Counted from the first letter of the stretch, positions 1-8,594 are shown. The stretch is DNA of 64,000 nt from Roseiarcus sp963770275 (GCA_963770275.1 CAVYPD010000005.1:1-64000); one strand, 5' to 3'. Program-made: numbers and translations. Notes: a model not told the origin generated them from the sequence alone.

Positions 1-122
1 CCGAACTCAAGGCCGCGTGGGCGGAAGGGCGCAAGGACCTCTTCTACCCTTATGGGAAAACCTACGTCCAAACTCTCGGTGACAGGATTAGCGGACAGCG
101 TCAGGCCGCGCGACGAACGTAA
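1..122 (+). CDS. C-terminal end of an unidentified protein (partial)
   Basis: An open frame entering from the left edge (codons in phase with base 3) runs to a TAA at 120-122 and encodes about 39 residues ending GQRQAARRT. It contains the string DLFYPYGKTYVQTL. The start lies outside the window. The stop is followed at once by AAGGAG, which serves as the ribosome binding site of the next gene, so the two were probably co-transcribed. I do not recognise the family from this short tail. Confidence 0.55.
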   Translation, partial: ELKAAWAEGRKDLFYPYGKTYVQTLGDRISGQRQAARRT

Positions 123-132
123 GGAGTTGGGA

Positions 133-781
133 ATGGCCACGAAAGCGCAGTCGACTCGAGGCTCGAAGATCGTCGTCATCCCTGTCTCGGACGTCGATCG
201 CGCCAAGCGGTTTTACGGCGGCTTGGCTGGCGACTCGACGCCGACTTCGCCGCCGGGGACGACTTCCGCGTGCTTCAGTTCACGCCGCCGGATCGGACGG
301 CTCGGTCATCTTCGGCAAGAACGTCACGGCGGCGGCGCCAGGTTCCGCGCAACGGCCTGTACCTGATCGTCTCCGACGTCGAGGCGGCTCGCGGTGAGTT
401 GTCGCTCGCGGCGTGGAGGTCAGCGAGGCGTTCCACGACGCCGGCAACGTCTACACCGGCGTCGACGAGCCTTACCTGTTCGGACGGGTCAGGGTTCAGC
501 GGGCCTGATCCCGAGCATCGCAGTTATCGCTCGTTCGCGTCGTTCAGCGATCCAGACGGCAACGGCTGGCTGTTCCAGGAAATCACCGCGCGATTGCCCG
601 GACGGGTGGACACGCACGGCACGACATTCACCTTCCGCAACCGAGCTAGCGATGGCCTCCGGGTGCCGCGGGCGCACACGGCGAGCACGAGAAGCGGAAC
701 GGCCAGCGCGATGAGAATTGGCCGGACTGGTACGCTGAATACATCGTCCGCGAGCAGGCTGGCAAAGAGCTGCCGACATGA
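133..781 (+). pseudogene. VOC (glyoxalase/bleomycin-resistance fold) protein, frame-broken
   Basis: ATG at 133 follows AAGGAG at 121-126. The first frame gives KIVVIPVSDVDRAKRFYGG, the usual first beta-alpha unit of a VOC domain. The reading then jumps frame near 230 (VLQFTPP...), near 355 (LYLIVSDVEAARGEL), near 410 and near 490 (SFSDPDGNGWLFQEI), and in a final frame gives NWPDWYAEYIVREQAGK before TGA at 779-781. The pieces are collinear and together make one VOC protein of about 215 residues with the C-terminal WPDWYAEY tail seen in a common subgroup. No single frame is functional as read. At least four indels make this either a true pseudogene or the worst-affected case of the indel pattern in this window. 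Substrate unknown. Confidence 0.7.
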
Positions 782-847
782 GCAATAGCCCTGACTTTGG
801 GCAAACGGCAGGATTACGGCGGTCGGTAACTGGCGATTGGGTTCGCG

Positions 848-1519
848 CTACTCGCCGATCGCGGTCGCCTCGAAATTCGCGCTAAGCCTCAGCGCGTCAT
901 TGATGACGATCGCCCCGCGCCTGCGTTCGATCAGGCCTTCGCGCTCCTTGATCTCACACAGTCTCGCGCCGCGTATTGATCCGCGAGGCGAGTTCCGACT
1001 GGTTCGGCGGCGCGATGATGATGGCGCGCTTCGGATCCTCGCGATCGGGGCGGGCGAGGCGCAGGAGCTCGGCGTGGACGCGGCTGCGAACGTCGAGCGC
1101 GCCAAGCTCGCCGACCCGGCGGGTCATCGCGCGATTGCGCGCGACCAGCGTGGCGACGACCGCTTCGCCGAGCGGGCGGTGGGTGAACATCGTCTCCACG
1201 AATACCGCGCTCGGCATTTTCGCGATCGTCGAGTTATTGACCGCGAAGACGCTGAGCGAGCGAGGGCCTCCGTCGAGGGCGGCAAGTTCGCCAAGAACGA
1301 GCCGGCTTCCATGTCTGAGAAAATAAGGTCCTGCCGCACCCCGTGAGACACGGCCCTGAGGCGTCCGGTCATGACGAAATAGACGTCGCGGTCGTTCTGG
1401 CCGAGAACCCACTGGCCCGGCGTTTCCTTGAGCCAGATGCAATGGCGATCCAGAACCCGACAGGATTCGGGATCAAGCGTTTTCAAGCAGGGATGCGCCG
1501 AAAGCGAGCTTATGACCAT
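848..1519 (-). pseudogene. CRP/FNR-family transcription regulator, frame-broken
   Basis: Starting at ATG 1517-1519 (MVISSLSAHPCLKTLDPES), the first frame gives a cyclic-nucleotide-binding-like barrel with DVYFVMTGRLRAVSHGVRQD. It then shifts near 1330 into a frame reading LAALDGGPRSLSVFAV, then the dimerisation helix HRPLGEAVVATLVARNRAMT, then NQSELASRINTRRETV, a winged-helix recognition region. A second shift near 965 gives IKEREGLIERRRGAIVIND up to the stop at 848. The total is about 224 residues, normal for CRP/FNR. No FNR-type N-terminal Cys cluster is visible. The order of domains is intact, so two indels would restore a full regulator. It lies next to a truncated paralog and near a CRP-type palindrome at 2232. 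Confidence 0.72.
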
Positions 1520-2067
1520 TGTCGCGCTCGTCGAGGATTGGCGCCGATGCGGCAGGCGTGGGCGCGTATGTCAAACCGTATTTGTCCATGTCGCCCCGGC
1601 GTCGGGCCGACAGGCGCGAGGCTGTCTTCATTGATATGGGCCGCCTCGGCGACCTGGCGGGTCATCGTGCGATTGCGCACGACCAGCCTCGCGACCACCG
1701 CTTCGCCGAGCGGACGGTGATTGAACATTGTGGCGACGAAGATACTGCTCGGCATTCTGACCAGTGTCGAGTCATCGACGGCGAAGGCGCCGAAGGAATT
1801 GGGAACGCCTTCGAGTGCGCTCAATTCGCCAAGCAACGGTCAGGCCGCTCCGACGTCGGAGTTCACCGAGAACTTCCCCTCCCCGCGTGAAGCGTCACCC
1901 TTAGACGGCCGGTCAAGACAAAAATAGACCTCGCGGTCGTTCTCCGCCTGACCGGCGACCCAGGCGCCCGCCGGCGTCTTCAGCCAGGTGCATTGGCGAT
2001 CGAATATCCGACACGCTTCTGGATCAAGCGTTTTGAAGCAGGGTGTTCTAAGCGTGTTTATGACCAT
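1510..2067 (-). pseudogene. Truncated tandem paralog of the CRP/FNR-like regulator
   Basis: ATG at 2065-2067 begins MVINTLRTPCFKTLDPEAC, closely matching the start of the neighbouring regulator. The frame reads to NDREVYF, breaks near 1930, and resumes as LSALEGVPNSFGAFAVDD and HRPLGEAVVARLVVRNRT. Similarity to the paralog stops at about 1624 (VAEAAHINED). The remaining frame to 1510 is unrelated and there is no winged-helix DNA-binding domain. It is therefore a barrel plus dimerisation-helix remnant from a tandem duplication, and its tail abuts the start of the intact-order copy. If expressed it could not bind DNA by itself. The loss of the whole DNA-binding domain, unlike the single-base breaks elsewhere, looks biological. 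Confidence 0.65.
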
Positions 2068-2231
2068 CTTCCGCCGCCGATGATCCCCGGTAACGGTGGA
2101 GGACGTCGGCCCTTCCGTCAAGCGCCTTCAGTGCAGTCGCAACAGTTTTGGCCTCACATAAATGGGGAGAAGGTCCGGGCCGACGCCGCTCTCGTGCAAA
2201 TCGCGGTGGATTGACGTTTTCCCGATCGCAG

Positions 2232-2247
2232 TGTGACGGGCGTCACA
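2232..2247. promoter_or_regulatory. CRP-type palindrome TGTGA-N6-TCACA
   Basis: TGTGACGGGCGTCACA is a perfect 5+6+5 CRP-type half-site pair. It lies 165 bp upstream of the start of the truncated CRP/FNR-like gene (minus strand, 2067). Two more perfect boxes of the same type occur at 8176 and 8579. The match to the consensus is seen; binding by a particular regulator is inferred. Confidence 0.55.
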
Positions 2248-2350
2248 GCCAGGGCCCGCAAAATCGTATAGGTGGGTTACGGAAGAGGGCGATTCGCCCA
2301 CCTCCGGATCTGACTCGGGTTCGGTCGCCAGGAGCGATCGTCACCGTCGG

Positions 2351-2806
2351 TCATGTTTGCCGCGTTTCCGCGCCTCGGCCTGGGGCGGAGCGCGGTCCTT
2401 CGCTGATCTTCCACAGCGCGAGGAAAAGAGCGCGGCGCCTGCGCCGTCTTCGCGGGCTCCGGGCGCGCTCGCCATTCCGGCCAACTCGCCGTATCTCACG
2501 GACTTGAAACTCCATGTGCAGCGCGGCCATGGCTCCGCTGCGCGTCCCGCGGGCTGTAGAAGCGGGCCGTCGGCGCGCGGCTACGCGTATGCCCGTACCA
2601 AACCCGGCCCTGCGCGGCGCCGCTGGGTTGAGGTCCGCCGCCGTGAAGTTGACCGACGCCTTTGGCCTTGGGCCCATGCTGGGAAAGACACAATTGTACG
2701 CCATTGGCTCGTGATATTGTGCACGTGCCGGGTCGTCTTGAGCTTGCGCGCTCCCAGCCCAACCAAGAGCGGCAAGACAAAGCGCGATCGCGGCGCGGGC
2801 GGCCAT
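2351..2806 (-). CDS. Small secreted protein of unknown function, coupled to pheT
   Basis: ATG at 2804-2806 lies 4 bases after the pheT stop, and the AGGAG of the ribosome site overlaps the last pheT codons, so translational coupling is likely. Residues 1-22 (MAARAAIALCLAALGWAGSAQA) form a clear Sec signal peptide with an AQA cleavage site. The mature part starts QDDPARAQYHEPMAYNCVF. After about residue 75 the frame becomes very Arg-rich, which is typical of an out-of-frame shadow in this GC-rich DNA, so the true gene is probably frame-broken or shorter than the 151 residues written here. No family recognised. Confidence 0.45.
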   Translation of the reverse strand: MAARAAIALCLAALGWAGSAQAQDDPARAQYHEPMAYNCVFPSMGPRPKASVNFTAADLNPAAPRRAGFGTGIRVAARRRPASTARGTRSGAMAALHMEFQVREIRRVGRNGERARSPRRRRRRRALFLALWKISEGPRSAPGRGAETRQT

Positions 2807-2810
2807 GGCT

Positions 2811-5211
2811 TCAGCTCCTGAGCGCGGCGCCGGTCTTTTTCGACACCTCGGCCACGATCTGGACGATTGCAGCCTCGATTTCGGCGTCGGTCAGCGTCGT
2901 CCGCGCGGTTGCAGGGTCACGTGAATGGCGACTGACTTCGCACCCTCGGCCACGCCTTCGCCGCGATAAACGTCGAACACGCCGACCCTGGCGACGAGCG
3001 CGCGTTCGGCGTTCTCCGCCGCCTTGAGGATGTCGCCGGCGCTGACAATCTCACGACGACGAAGGCAAGGTCCCGCTCGACCGGCATGAAGTCCGACGCG
3101 ACAACTTCGACTTGGTCTTCGTCGGCTTCGTCTTCGGCGCCCGGAATGGCGTCGAGCATGATCTCGAAGGCGACGATCGGTCCTTCGGCGTCGAGCGCCT
3201 CGCACGCGCTCGGTGCAATTGCCGAACCATCCGACAATCGTCTTCGGCCCGAAATGGACGGTCGCGCACGTGCCCGGATGGAGGAACGACGGGCCGCCGG
3301 GGACGACCTGAACCGCGTTCGCGTTCACGCCAAGCGCCGAGAGGAGCGCCATCGCGTCGCGCTTGGCGTCGAAGACGTCGACGAGCCCGCCGCCGCTCCA
3401 ATTCCGGCCTTCCTCGCCAGCCTTGGCGCGGCCGCGCGCACAGCTGCAGCCGCGATGCGCTGGTCGTTTTCGCCAGATCCAAGAAAGATCTGCCCGACTT
3501 CGAACAGCGCAACGTCGCCCAAGCCCCGGCGGGCATTGCGCTCGACCGCCGCGACGAGGCCCGGAATGAGGCTCGGGCGCATGTCGGATAGATCGGCGGC
3601 GATCGGGTTGGCGAGCGCGAGCGTCCGCGACCCGCCGCCGAACAGTTCGGCCGCGGCTTTGGGGACGAACGACCAGGTCACCGCCTCGCGCAGCGACTGC
3701 GCGGCGAGTGTGCGCTTGGCGAGGCGCATGCGCTTCTGCATCAGCGTCAGCACAGGTTTCGGCACGCCGTCGTCGAGTTGGGGCAGGGGAGCGGGGGGGG
3801 CGCGATCGACGCCGGCTATGCGCAGGATCTGCTCCACGACGTCGGCCTTGACCTGGATGTCGGGGCGCCAGGAGGGAACGAAGGCGCGCCCGTCTTCGAG
3901 GCCGAAGCCAAGCCGTTGCAGGATCGCTTCGCCTTCGTCACGCGGAATGTCGACGCCGAGCAGGCGCTTCACTTCGCCATACTGGAAGGGGACCGATCGG
4001 CGCGCCGTCGAGGGATCGCCCGCGACGATCATGCGTGACGGCTCGCCGCCGCAGATCGAAAGCACGAGCTCGGTCGCGAGATCGCAGCCGGGGACGCAGA
4101 AGTCGGGATCGACGCCGCGTTCGAAGCGATAGCGCGCGTCGGTGGTGATCCCGAGCTTTCGGCCGGTCTGAGCCGTCGTCGTCGGGTCCCACAGCGCGCT
4201 CTCGATCAGCACGTCGCGCGTCGCCTCGTCGCAGCCCGAATGTTCGCCGCCCATGATTCCGGCGATCGATTCAACGCCATTCGCATCGGCGATCGCCACC
4301 ATGCTCTCGTCGAGCGCGTAGGTCTTGCCGTCGAGCGCGAGCACGCTTTCGCCGTGTTGCCCTCGCCGTATTGTGAGGTCGCCGGCGACCTTTGCGAAGT
4401 CGAAAACGTGCAGCGGACGTCCGCGGTCGAAGGTGATGTAATTGGTGATGTCGACGAGCGCGCTGATCGGCCTCAAGCCAATCGCCCTCAGACGCTTCTG
4501 CATCCATTCGGGCGAAGGGCCGTTGGTCACGCCGCGGACGAGCCGCAAGGCGAAGGCCGGGCACAGATGCGCGTCGGCCGAGGCGAAATCAAGCTCCACG
4601 CCGGTCGGGCAATCGAATGCGCCGGCCTGCGGCTTCGGCGCGGGCGTTTTCAGCTTGCCTAGTCCCGCCGCGGCGAGATCACGCGCGATTCCGGCGACGC
4701 CAGTGGCGTCGGGACGGTTTGGCGTGACGGCGACGTCGATGACGGGATCGTCGAGCCCGGCGAAGCGGGCGTAAGGAACGCCGACCGGCGCGTCGTCGGG
4801 CAGTTCGATGATGCCGTCGTGATCCTCGCTGAGCTCGAGCTCCGCCGCCGAGCACAGCATGCCGTTCGACTCGACGCCGCGGATCACGCCCTTGGCGAGG
4901 GTCAGCTTCTTGCCCGGAATATAGGTCCCTACGGGCGAGAACACACTCTTCATGCCGGGGCGCGCGTTCGGCGCGCCGCAGACGATCTGCACGGGGTCGC
5001 CGCCGGCGTCGACGATGCAGACCTTCAGCCGGTCGGCGTTTGGATGCTGCTTGGCTTCAATGACGGAACCAACGACGAAGCCGTCGTATTTGCGCGCCGG
5101 GTCTTCGACCGACTCAACCTCGAGGCCGACGCGGGTCAGCGCGTCGACGATCTCCGCCAGCGAGGCCGAGGTGTCGAGGTGGTCCTTTAGCCAGGAGAGG
5201 GTGAATTTCAT
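2811..5211 (-). CDS. pheT: Phenylalanine--tRNA ligase beta subunit (frame-broken as read)
   Basis: Beta subunit of the alpha2-beta2 phenylalanyl-tRNA synthetase. The start is ATG 5209-5211 (MKFTLSWLKDHLDT), chosen over an upstream in-frame ATG because it is the conserved N-terminus. The first frame, about 600 residues, contains the EMAP-like tRNA-binding domain (VVGSVIEAKQHPNADRLKVC), the B3/B4 editing domain, B5 (PFQYGEVKRLLGVDI) and the catalytic-like module to about 3400. It is followed in other frames by GPSFLHPGTCATVHFG, then EGPIVAFEIMLDAIPGAEDE, then the FDX-ACB anticodon-binding domain (FMPVERDLAFVV, RVGVFDVYRGEGVAEGAKS) ending KKTGAALRS at 2811. The total span gives about 800 residues, the normal family length. 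At least three indels lie between 2900 and 3450. As an essential gene these are best read as sequence errors. pheS is upstream but separated by an inserted gene. Confidence 0.93.
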
Positions 5212-5339
5212 CGTTCTACCAAATGTAACGCCGTCTACTGACCTTCGTTTCAATTGAGTGCGTTGGCGCTCATTGGAATTGCGCGGTGGACCCGGCAGGC
5301 GCTTAGCCGCTTAAGGCTTCGTGCGGCAAAGCGATTTGG

Positions 5340-5882
5340 TCAATGGCGTTGCCCGGTTCCCGTCGGCAAGCCTAGTATTTTTGCGAGTGCTAAAGCTGAA
5401 GCCGTGGGAGCGCGTTCCTTGCCTGCGCCATGGAGGCCAGGAATGCTGAGCTCCCGCAGAATCTTTGTATCGAGCTTGTTCCTGAGCTCGCGATTGCAAG
5501 CATAAGCCATGCCGATAAGCAGTTTCTCAACGAAAGCAATGGTTCGCGGAGCTCCTCCGGGCCGATGAAATCGGCCCTTTTGATCCAGGTGCGCGATCAA
5601 ATAAATCCCGGCCTTCGGAGTAACCCCTGAAGATGGAATTGACCCATTGTATATGTCAGTCTTGTGGTGCGTAAAAATCTCATCCTCAAATTTCTGTCTC
5701 TGAGCTTTTCCGACATACCAAGGCTTTTCAGTCTCGCCCCCACCAAGTACGAATATATAACAGCCGCGCGCATTCTCTAGTCCGGGCTGGTTTTGCTTCA
5801 CGTCGTGCCAAAATTCGCCCTTATCTATTGTTCGATCCGCGCGCACTGTAAGAGAGAATGGTCCAAAGGCGTCAAAATTCAT
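5340..5882 (-). CDS. GIY-YIG-like protein inserted between pheS and pheT
   Basis: 180 residues, ATG at 5880-5882. Residues about 40-65 carry GCYIFVLGGG...PWYVGKAQ, which resembles the GxY...YVGK core strands of the GIY-YIG nuclease fold, with a following His-Lys helix (FTHHKTDIYNG). A Glu in FVEKLLIGMAYACNRELRN, with Asn residues after it, matches the position of the family's metal-binding Glu. There is no extra DNA-binding domain. The gene is visibly more AT-rich than pheS/pheT (notably 5640-5860), indicating later arrival. It sits in the 700-base gap between two genes that normally touch, in the same orientation, so it is probably co-transcribed. GIY-YIG assignment is from motif reading only; nuclease activity is inferred. 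Proteins of this sort are usually left as hypothetical. Confidence 0.7.
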   Translation of the reverse strand: MNFDAFGPFSLTVRADRTIDKGEFWHDVKQNQPGLENARGCYIFVLGGGETEKPWYVGKAQRQKFEDEIFTHHKTDIYNGSIPSSGVTPKAGIYLIAHLDQKGRFHRPGGAPRTIAFVEKLLIGMAYACNRELRNKLDTKILRELSIPGLHGAGKERAPTASALALAKILGLPTGTGQRH

Positions 5883-5912
5883 CGCAATCTCCAGTGAGCC
5901 TCGGGCGCTCGC

Positions 5913-6995
5913 TCACCCGCTCAATCCTCCCGCAAGCGTCGGGACGTCGAGCGGCTTGAAGCCATAGTGGTTGATCCAGCGCAAGTCTGCATCGAAGAAG
6001 TCGCGCAGATCCGGCAGGCCGTATTTGAGCATCGCCAGGCGGTCGAGGCCGATGCCCCAGGCGAAGCCCTGGTACACCTCAGGGTCGAGACCGCAATTGG
6101 TCAGCACGTTGGGATGGACCATGCCGCAGCCGAGGATTTCGAGCCAATCATCGCCCTCGCCGAAGCGAATTTCCCCGCCCGAACGGCGGCACTGGATATC
6201 GACCTCGAGCGAGGGAGACGTGAACGGGAAAAAGCTCGGGCGGAAGCGCATGCCGACATGGGGCACTTCGAAGAAAGCCTTGCAGAATTCCTCGAGCACC
6301 CACTTGAGATTGGCGAGCGTCGCGCTCTGGTCGATCACCAGGCCTTCGATCTGGTGAAACATCGGCGTATGCGTCTGGTCGGCGTCACGCCGATAGGTGC
6401 GCCCCGGACAAATGACCCGGATCGGCGGCTTTTGGCTGAGCATCGTGCGCACCTGCACCGGGCTCGTGTGGGTGCGCAGAACCTTCCGCTCGCCCTTCTC
6501 ATCGGGCTCCAGAAAGAAAGTGTCGTGCATCTCACGCGCCGGGTGGCCGGGCGGGAAGTTAAGCTTGGTGAAATTGTAGTCGTCGCTCTCGATGTCCGGC
6601 CCTTCGGCGACGGAAAAGCCCATCTCGGCGAAAATGGCGATAATCTCGTCCATCACCTGGCTGATCGGATGGATGCGCCCCGTTTCGACGCCGGGAAGGG
6701 GGACTGGCAGCGTGACGTCGAGCGCCTCGCGCTTGAGCTGGGCCTCAAGCCCCGCGCGCTTGAGCACCACGCGTCGCGCCGCGAGCGCTTCTGTGACCTG
6801 ATCCTTCAGGGCATTGATGGCCGCGCCGCGAGTCCTCCGCTCGTCCGGCGCAAGCTTGCCAAGCGTCGCGAGCAGCGCGGAAATCGATCCCTTCTTGCCC
6901 AGCGCAGCGACGCGCGCAGCCTCGAGCGTGTTTTCATCCGGCGCGCTTTCAATCGCGGCCAGCGTCTCCCGTTCAAGGGCGGAAAGGTCCGACAT
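5913..6995 (-). CDS. pheS: Phenylalanine--tRNA ligase alpha subunit
   Basis: Intact 360-residue catalytic alpha subunit; charges tRNA-Phe with phenylalanine in the cytoplasm. Start MSDLSALERETLAAI at 6995; the open frame extends upstream but that part is non-conserved. The N-terminal about 90 residues are a coiled-coil tRNA-binding arm. The class II core shows the dimer motif HPISQVMDEIIAIFAEMGF, motif 2 (LRTHTSPVQVRTM ... RVICPGRTYRRDADQTHTP), the FHQIEGLVID strand, and motif 3 GFAWGIGLDRLAMLKYGL near the C-terminus. It lies 113 bp downstream of rplT and should belong to the rpmI-rplT-pheS transcript. The length is normal and no frame break is seen, in contrast to pheT. Confidence 0.97.
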   Translation of the reverse strand: MSDLSALERETLAAIESAPDENTLEAARVAALGKKGSISALLATLGKLAPDERRTRGAAINALKDQVTEALAARRVVLKRAGLEAQLKREALDVTLPVPLPGVETGRIHPISQVMDEIIAIFAEMGFSVAEGPDIESDDYNFTKLNFPPGHPAREMHDTFFLEPDEKGERKVLRTHTSPVQVRTMLSQKPPIRVICPGRTYRRDADQTHTPMFHQIEGLVIDQSATLANLKWVLEEFCKAFFEVPHVGMRFRPSFFPFTSPSLEVDIQCRRSGGEIRFGEGDDWLEILGCGMVHPNVLTNCGLDPEVYQGFAWGIGLDRLAMLKYGLPDLRDFFDADLRWINHYGFKPLDVPTLAGGLSG

Positions 6996-7108
6996 TCCTC
7001 TGGGACTCCCGGCGAGGCCGCTCGCTTTCCTTCCCATCCAACGGGAAGGATACTGGCCTCGCCTAAGCCCTCCCTCGCGATTGGGGCGGGGAAGGCGATA
7101 AGGCCGCT

Positions 7109-7474
7109 TTAGGCGGCCTTCGGCAGCGAGCCCTTCGCCTGCTCGACAATCGCGGCGAACGCCGCGGGCTCGGAAATGGCGAGGTCGGACAACACCTTGC
7201 GGTCGACTTCGATCCCCGCCGTGGCAAGGCCGGAAATAAAGCGGCTGTAGGTCAGCCCGTGCTCGCGCACCGCCGCATTTATGCGCTGAATCCACAAAGC
7301 ACGAAACTCGCGCTTGCGGTTCTTGCGGTCGCGATAGGCATACTGCATCGACTTGTCGACGGCGGCCTTGGCGGCGCGGATCGTGTTCTTCCGCCGGCCA
7401 AAGAAGCCCTTGGCGGCCTTAAGCACCTTCTTGTGTTTGGCGTGGGCGGTTACGCCCCTTTTGACGCGTGCCAT
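7109..7474 (-). CDS. rplT: 50S ribosomal protein L20
   Basis: 121 residues, full length and intact; assembles on 23S rRNA early in 50S biogenesis. The N-terminus MARVKRGVTAHAKHKKVLKA and the core FRALWIQRINAAVREHG are textbook L20. It is 23 bp downstream of rpmI and upstream of pheS in one minus-strand transcript. In many bacteria L20 represses this operon by binding its leader; no leader structure could be assigned here apart from the terminator-like hairpin at 7771-7810. Confidence 0.97.
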   Translation of the reverse strand: MARVKRGVTAHAKHKKVLKAAKGFFGRRKNTIRAAKAAVDKSMQYAYRDRKNRKREFRALWIQRINAAVREHGLTYSRFISGLATAGIEVDRKVLSDLAISEPAAFAAIVEQAKGSLPKAA

Positions 7475-7497
7475 CGTTCAAATCTCCGGGAAAAGGT

Positions 7498-7698
7498 TCA
7501 GCCGTTCGGCAGGAAGAATTTCTTGACCTTGTCGCCGTCGGTCTTGAACAGAACCGACGTGCCGCGCAGATCGCGAATCTGCTTGGGCGTGCGCTTGATC
7601 ATGCCGTGGCGCTTGCCGCGTTGGGCGTAGACGACCTTGCCGGTCCCGGTGATTTTGAAGCGCTTTTTCGCGCCCGATTTGGTCTTCAACTTGGGCAT
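7498..7698 (-). CDS. rpmI: 50S ribosomal protein L35
   Basis: 66 residues, intact. MPKLKTKSGAKKRFKITGTG is the conserved L35 N-terminus and the C-terminal part IKRTPKQIRDLRGTSVL is also canonical. A strong ribosome site (AAGGAGAG on the minus strand) precedes the ATG at 7696-7698. It is the first gene of the rpmI-rplT-pheS-pheT series. infC, a frequent upstream neighbour in other bacteria, is absent here. Confidence 0.96.
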   Translation of the reverse strand: MPKLKTKSGAKKRFKITGTGKVVYAQRGKRHGMIKRTPKQIRDLRGTSVLFKTDGDKVKKFFLPNG

Positions 7699-7770
7699 TT
7701 GGCTCTCCTTAAGGCTTGACGCCTTTTTGAATTTGCCGGGGCCAGAGCCCCGTTCGCATCGGAACGAGCG

Positions 7771-7810
7771 AAAAAACCGCCACGGCAGCCCTTAACAGCC
7801 GGGCGGTTTT
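7771..7810. terminator. Terminator-like hairpin between small membrane gene and rpmI
   Basis: AAAACCGCC and GGGCGGTTTT form an inverted repeat with a 20-base loop that can itself pair (GGCAGCCC against the other arm). On the minus strand the stem is followed by TTTTTT, so it can end transcription from the gene at 7884-8090. It also lies about 75 bp before rpmI and could act as an attenuator in the leader of that operon. Confidence 0.55.
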
Positions 7811-7883
7811 CAACGGGCGTCACTTACGCGAAAGCCCGGGGCGATGCAAGCGCCGCGGGCGCGGTTTGAAGAGCCCTCCGGCT

Positions 7884-8090
7884 CTATTTAACCATTGTCG
7901 AGATTGCCGCCGCACAGCCGTTCGCGAGGCTGCGAGACTGCGCGTTGAGTTGCCCCGAGACGGAAACCAGGCCGAACGCCAGCATCCAAACCGTCACAAT
8001 CGTCGCAAAAGCGATCGTCAAGGGCCGCGCGTTTCGGTGGTCTATGAGGCCCTCATCGTAAAGGCCTGAATTCGCTAAGTGCTGCGACAT
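7884..8090 (-). CDS. Small single-span membrane protein, copy A
   Basis: 68 residues: a short polar N-terminus (MSQHLANSGLYDEGLIDHR), one hydrophobic segment at about residues 27-47 (LTIAFATIVTVWMLAFGLV), and a short polar tail. It is a clear paralog of the gene at 8285-8491: same length, same NSGLYD motif, same PLTIAFATIVT membrane start. The N-in/C-out orientation is inferred from charge. A perfect CRP-type box lies 86 bp upstream. No function is known to me. The duplicated gene-plus-box arrangement suggests a small regulated membrane protein rather than a chance ORF. Confidence 0.75.
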   Translation of the reverse strand: MSQHLANSGLYDEGLIDHRNARPLTIAFATIVTVWMLAFGLVSVSGQLNAQSRSLANGCAAAISTMVK

Positions 8091-8175
8091 CGTCGCTCTC
8101 CATATTTACCGCCGTTTGTCCCCCCAGGGCGGTTCACTTTCTAAGCTTACTTAACCATAACTCGCCGCAACAGGA

Positions 8176-8191
8176 TGTGATGCAGATCACA
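8176..8191. promoter_or_regulatory. CRP-type box upstream of small membrane protein A
   Basis: TGTGATGCAGATCACA is a perfect TGTGA-N6-TCACA palindrome. Its near edge is 86 bp from the start codon at 8090. The position and spacing almost repeat those of the box at 8579 relative to copy B. At this distance activation by a CRP/FNR-family protein is the usual role; this is inferred. Confidence 0.65.
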
Positions 8192-8284
8192 CTCCGACAC
8201 CGACACCTTGATGGGCCGGTCAGCGTTTCTCGCTTGCCGGGGTCGGCTCGGTATCGCGTCGGTGGGCGACCGCCGTCGGGCCTA

Positions 8285-8491
8285 TCACTTGTCGATCGAC
8301 CCAGCGATCGGCGCTGCGCGTTGGGCCATTTGGTGGGACTCGGCACTAACGTGAGTCGACACGAAAACCAACCCAAACCCAAGCAGCCACATCGTCACGA
8401 TCGTCGCAAAGGCGATCGTCAACGGTCGCTCGTTCCGGCCGTCGATCATGTTCGCGTCGTAAAGGCCGGAATTCGTTAGATTGCGCGACAT
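8285..8491 (-). CDS. Small single-span membrane protein, copy B
   Basis: 68 residues beginning MSRNLTNSGLYDANMID at ATG 8489-8491; GAGAGG a few bases upstream is the ribosome site, so the longer upstream open frame is not used. It has one membrane segment, TIAFATIVTMWLLGFGLVFV. It is paralogous to copy A (shared NSGLYD, ID-RN-RPLTIAFATIVT) and sits in direct orientation 195 bp away with its own CRP-type box 88 bp upstream. The tails differ (SAESHQMAQRAAP here), so the conserved part is the N-terminus and membrane helix. Confidence 0.75.
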   Translation of the reverse strand: MSRNLTNSGLYDANMIDGRNERPLTIAFATIVTMWLLGFGLVFVSTHVSAESHQMAQRAAPIAGSIDK

Positions 8492-8578
8492 CTTTGCCTC
8501 TCCGGGCTGCCCGCTATTTTTGCCGTACTTGGCAGTCCATCTCATCATGGCGTTAAAGCATAAGTCACCATGGAACAG

Positions 8579-8594
8579 TGTGACGCGGATCACA
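8579..8594. promoter_or_regulatory. CRP-type box upstream of small membrane protein B
   Basis: TGTGACGCGGATCACA, a perfect TGTGA-N6-TCACA palindrome, lies 88 bp upstream of the start at 8491. Together with the box at 8176 it shows that gene and control site were duplicated as a unit. Confidence 0.65.

Noticed and set aside
5967..7112. 381-residue plus-strand ORF opposite pheS
   Set aside because: Exact antisense shadow of pheS and its leader; the pheS frame is a conserved enzyme.
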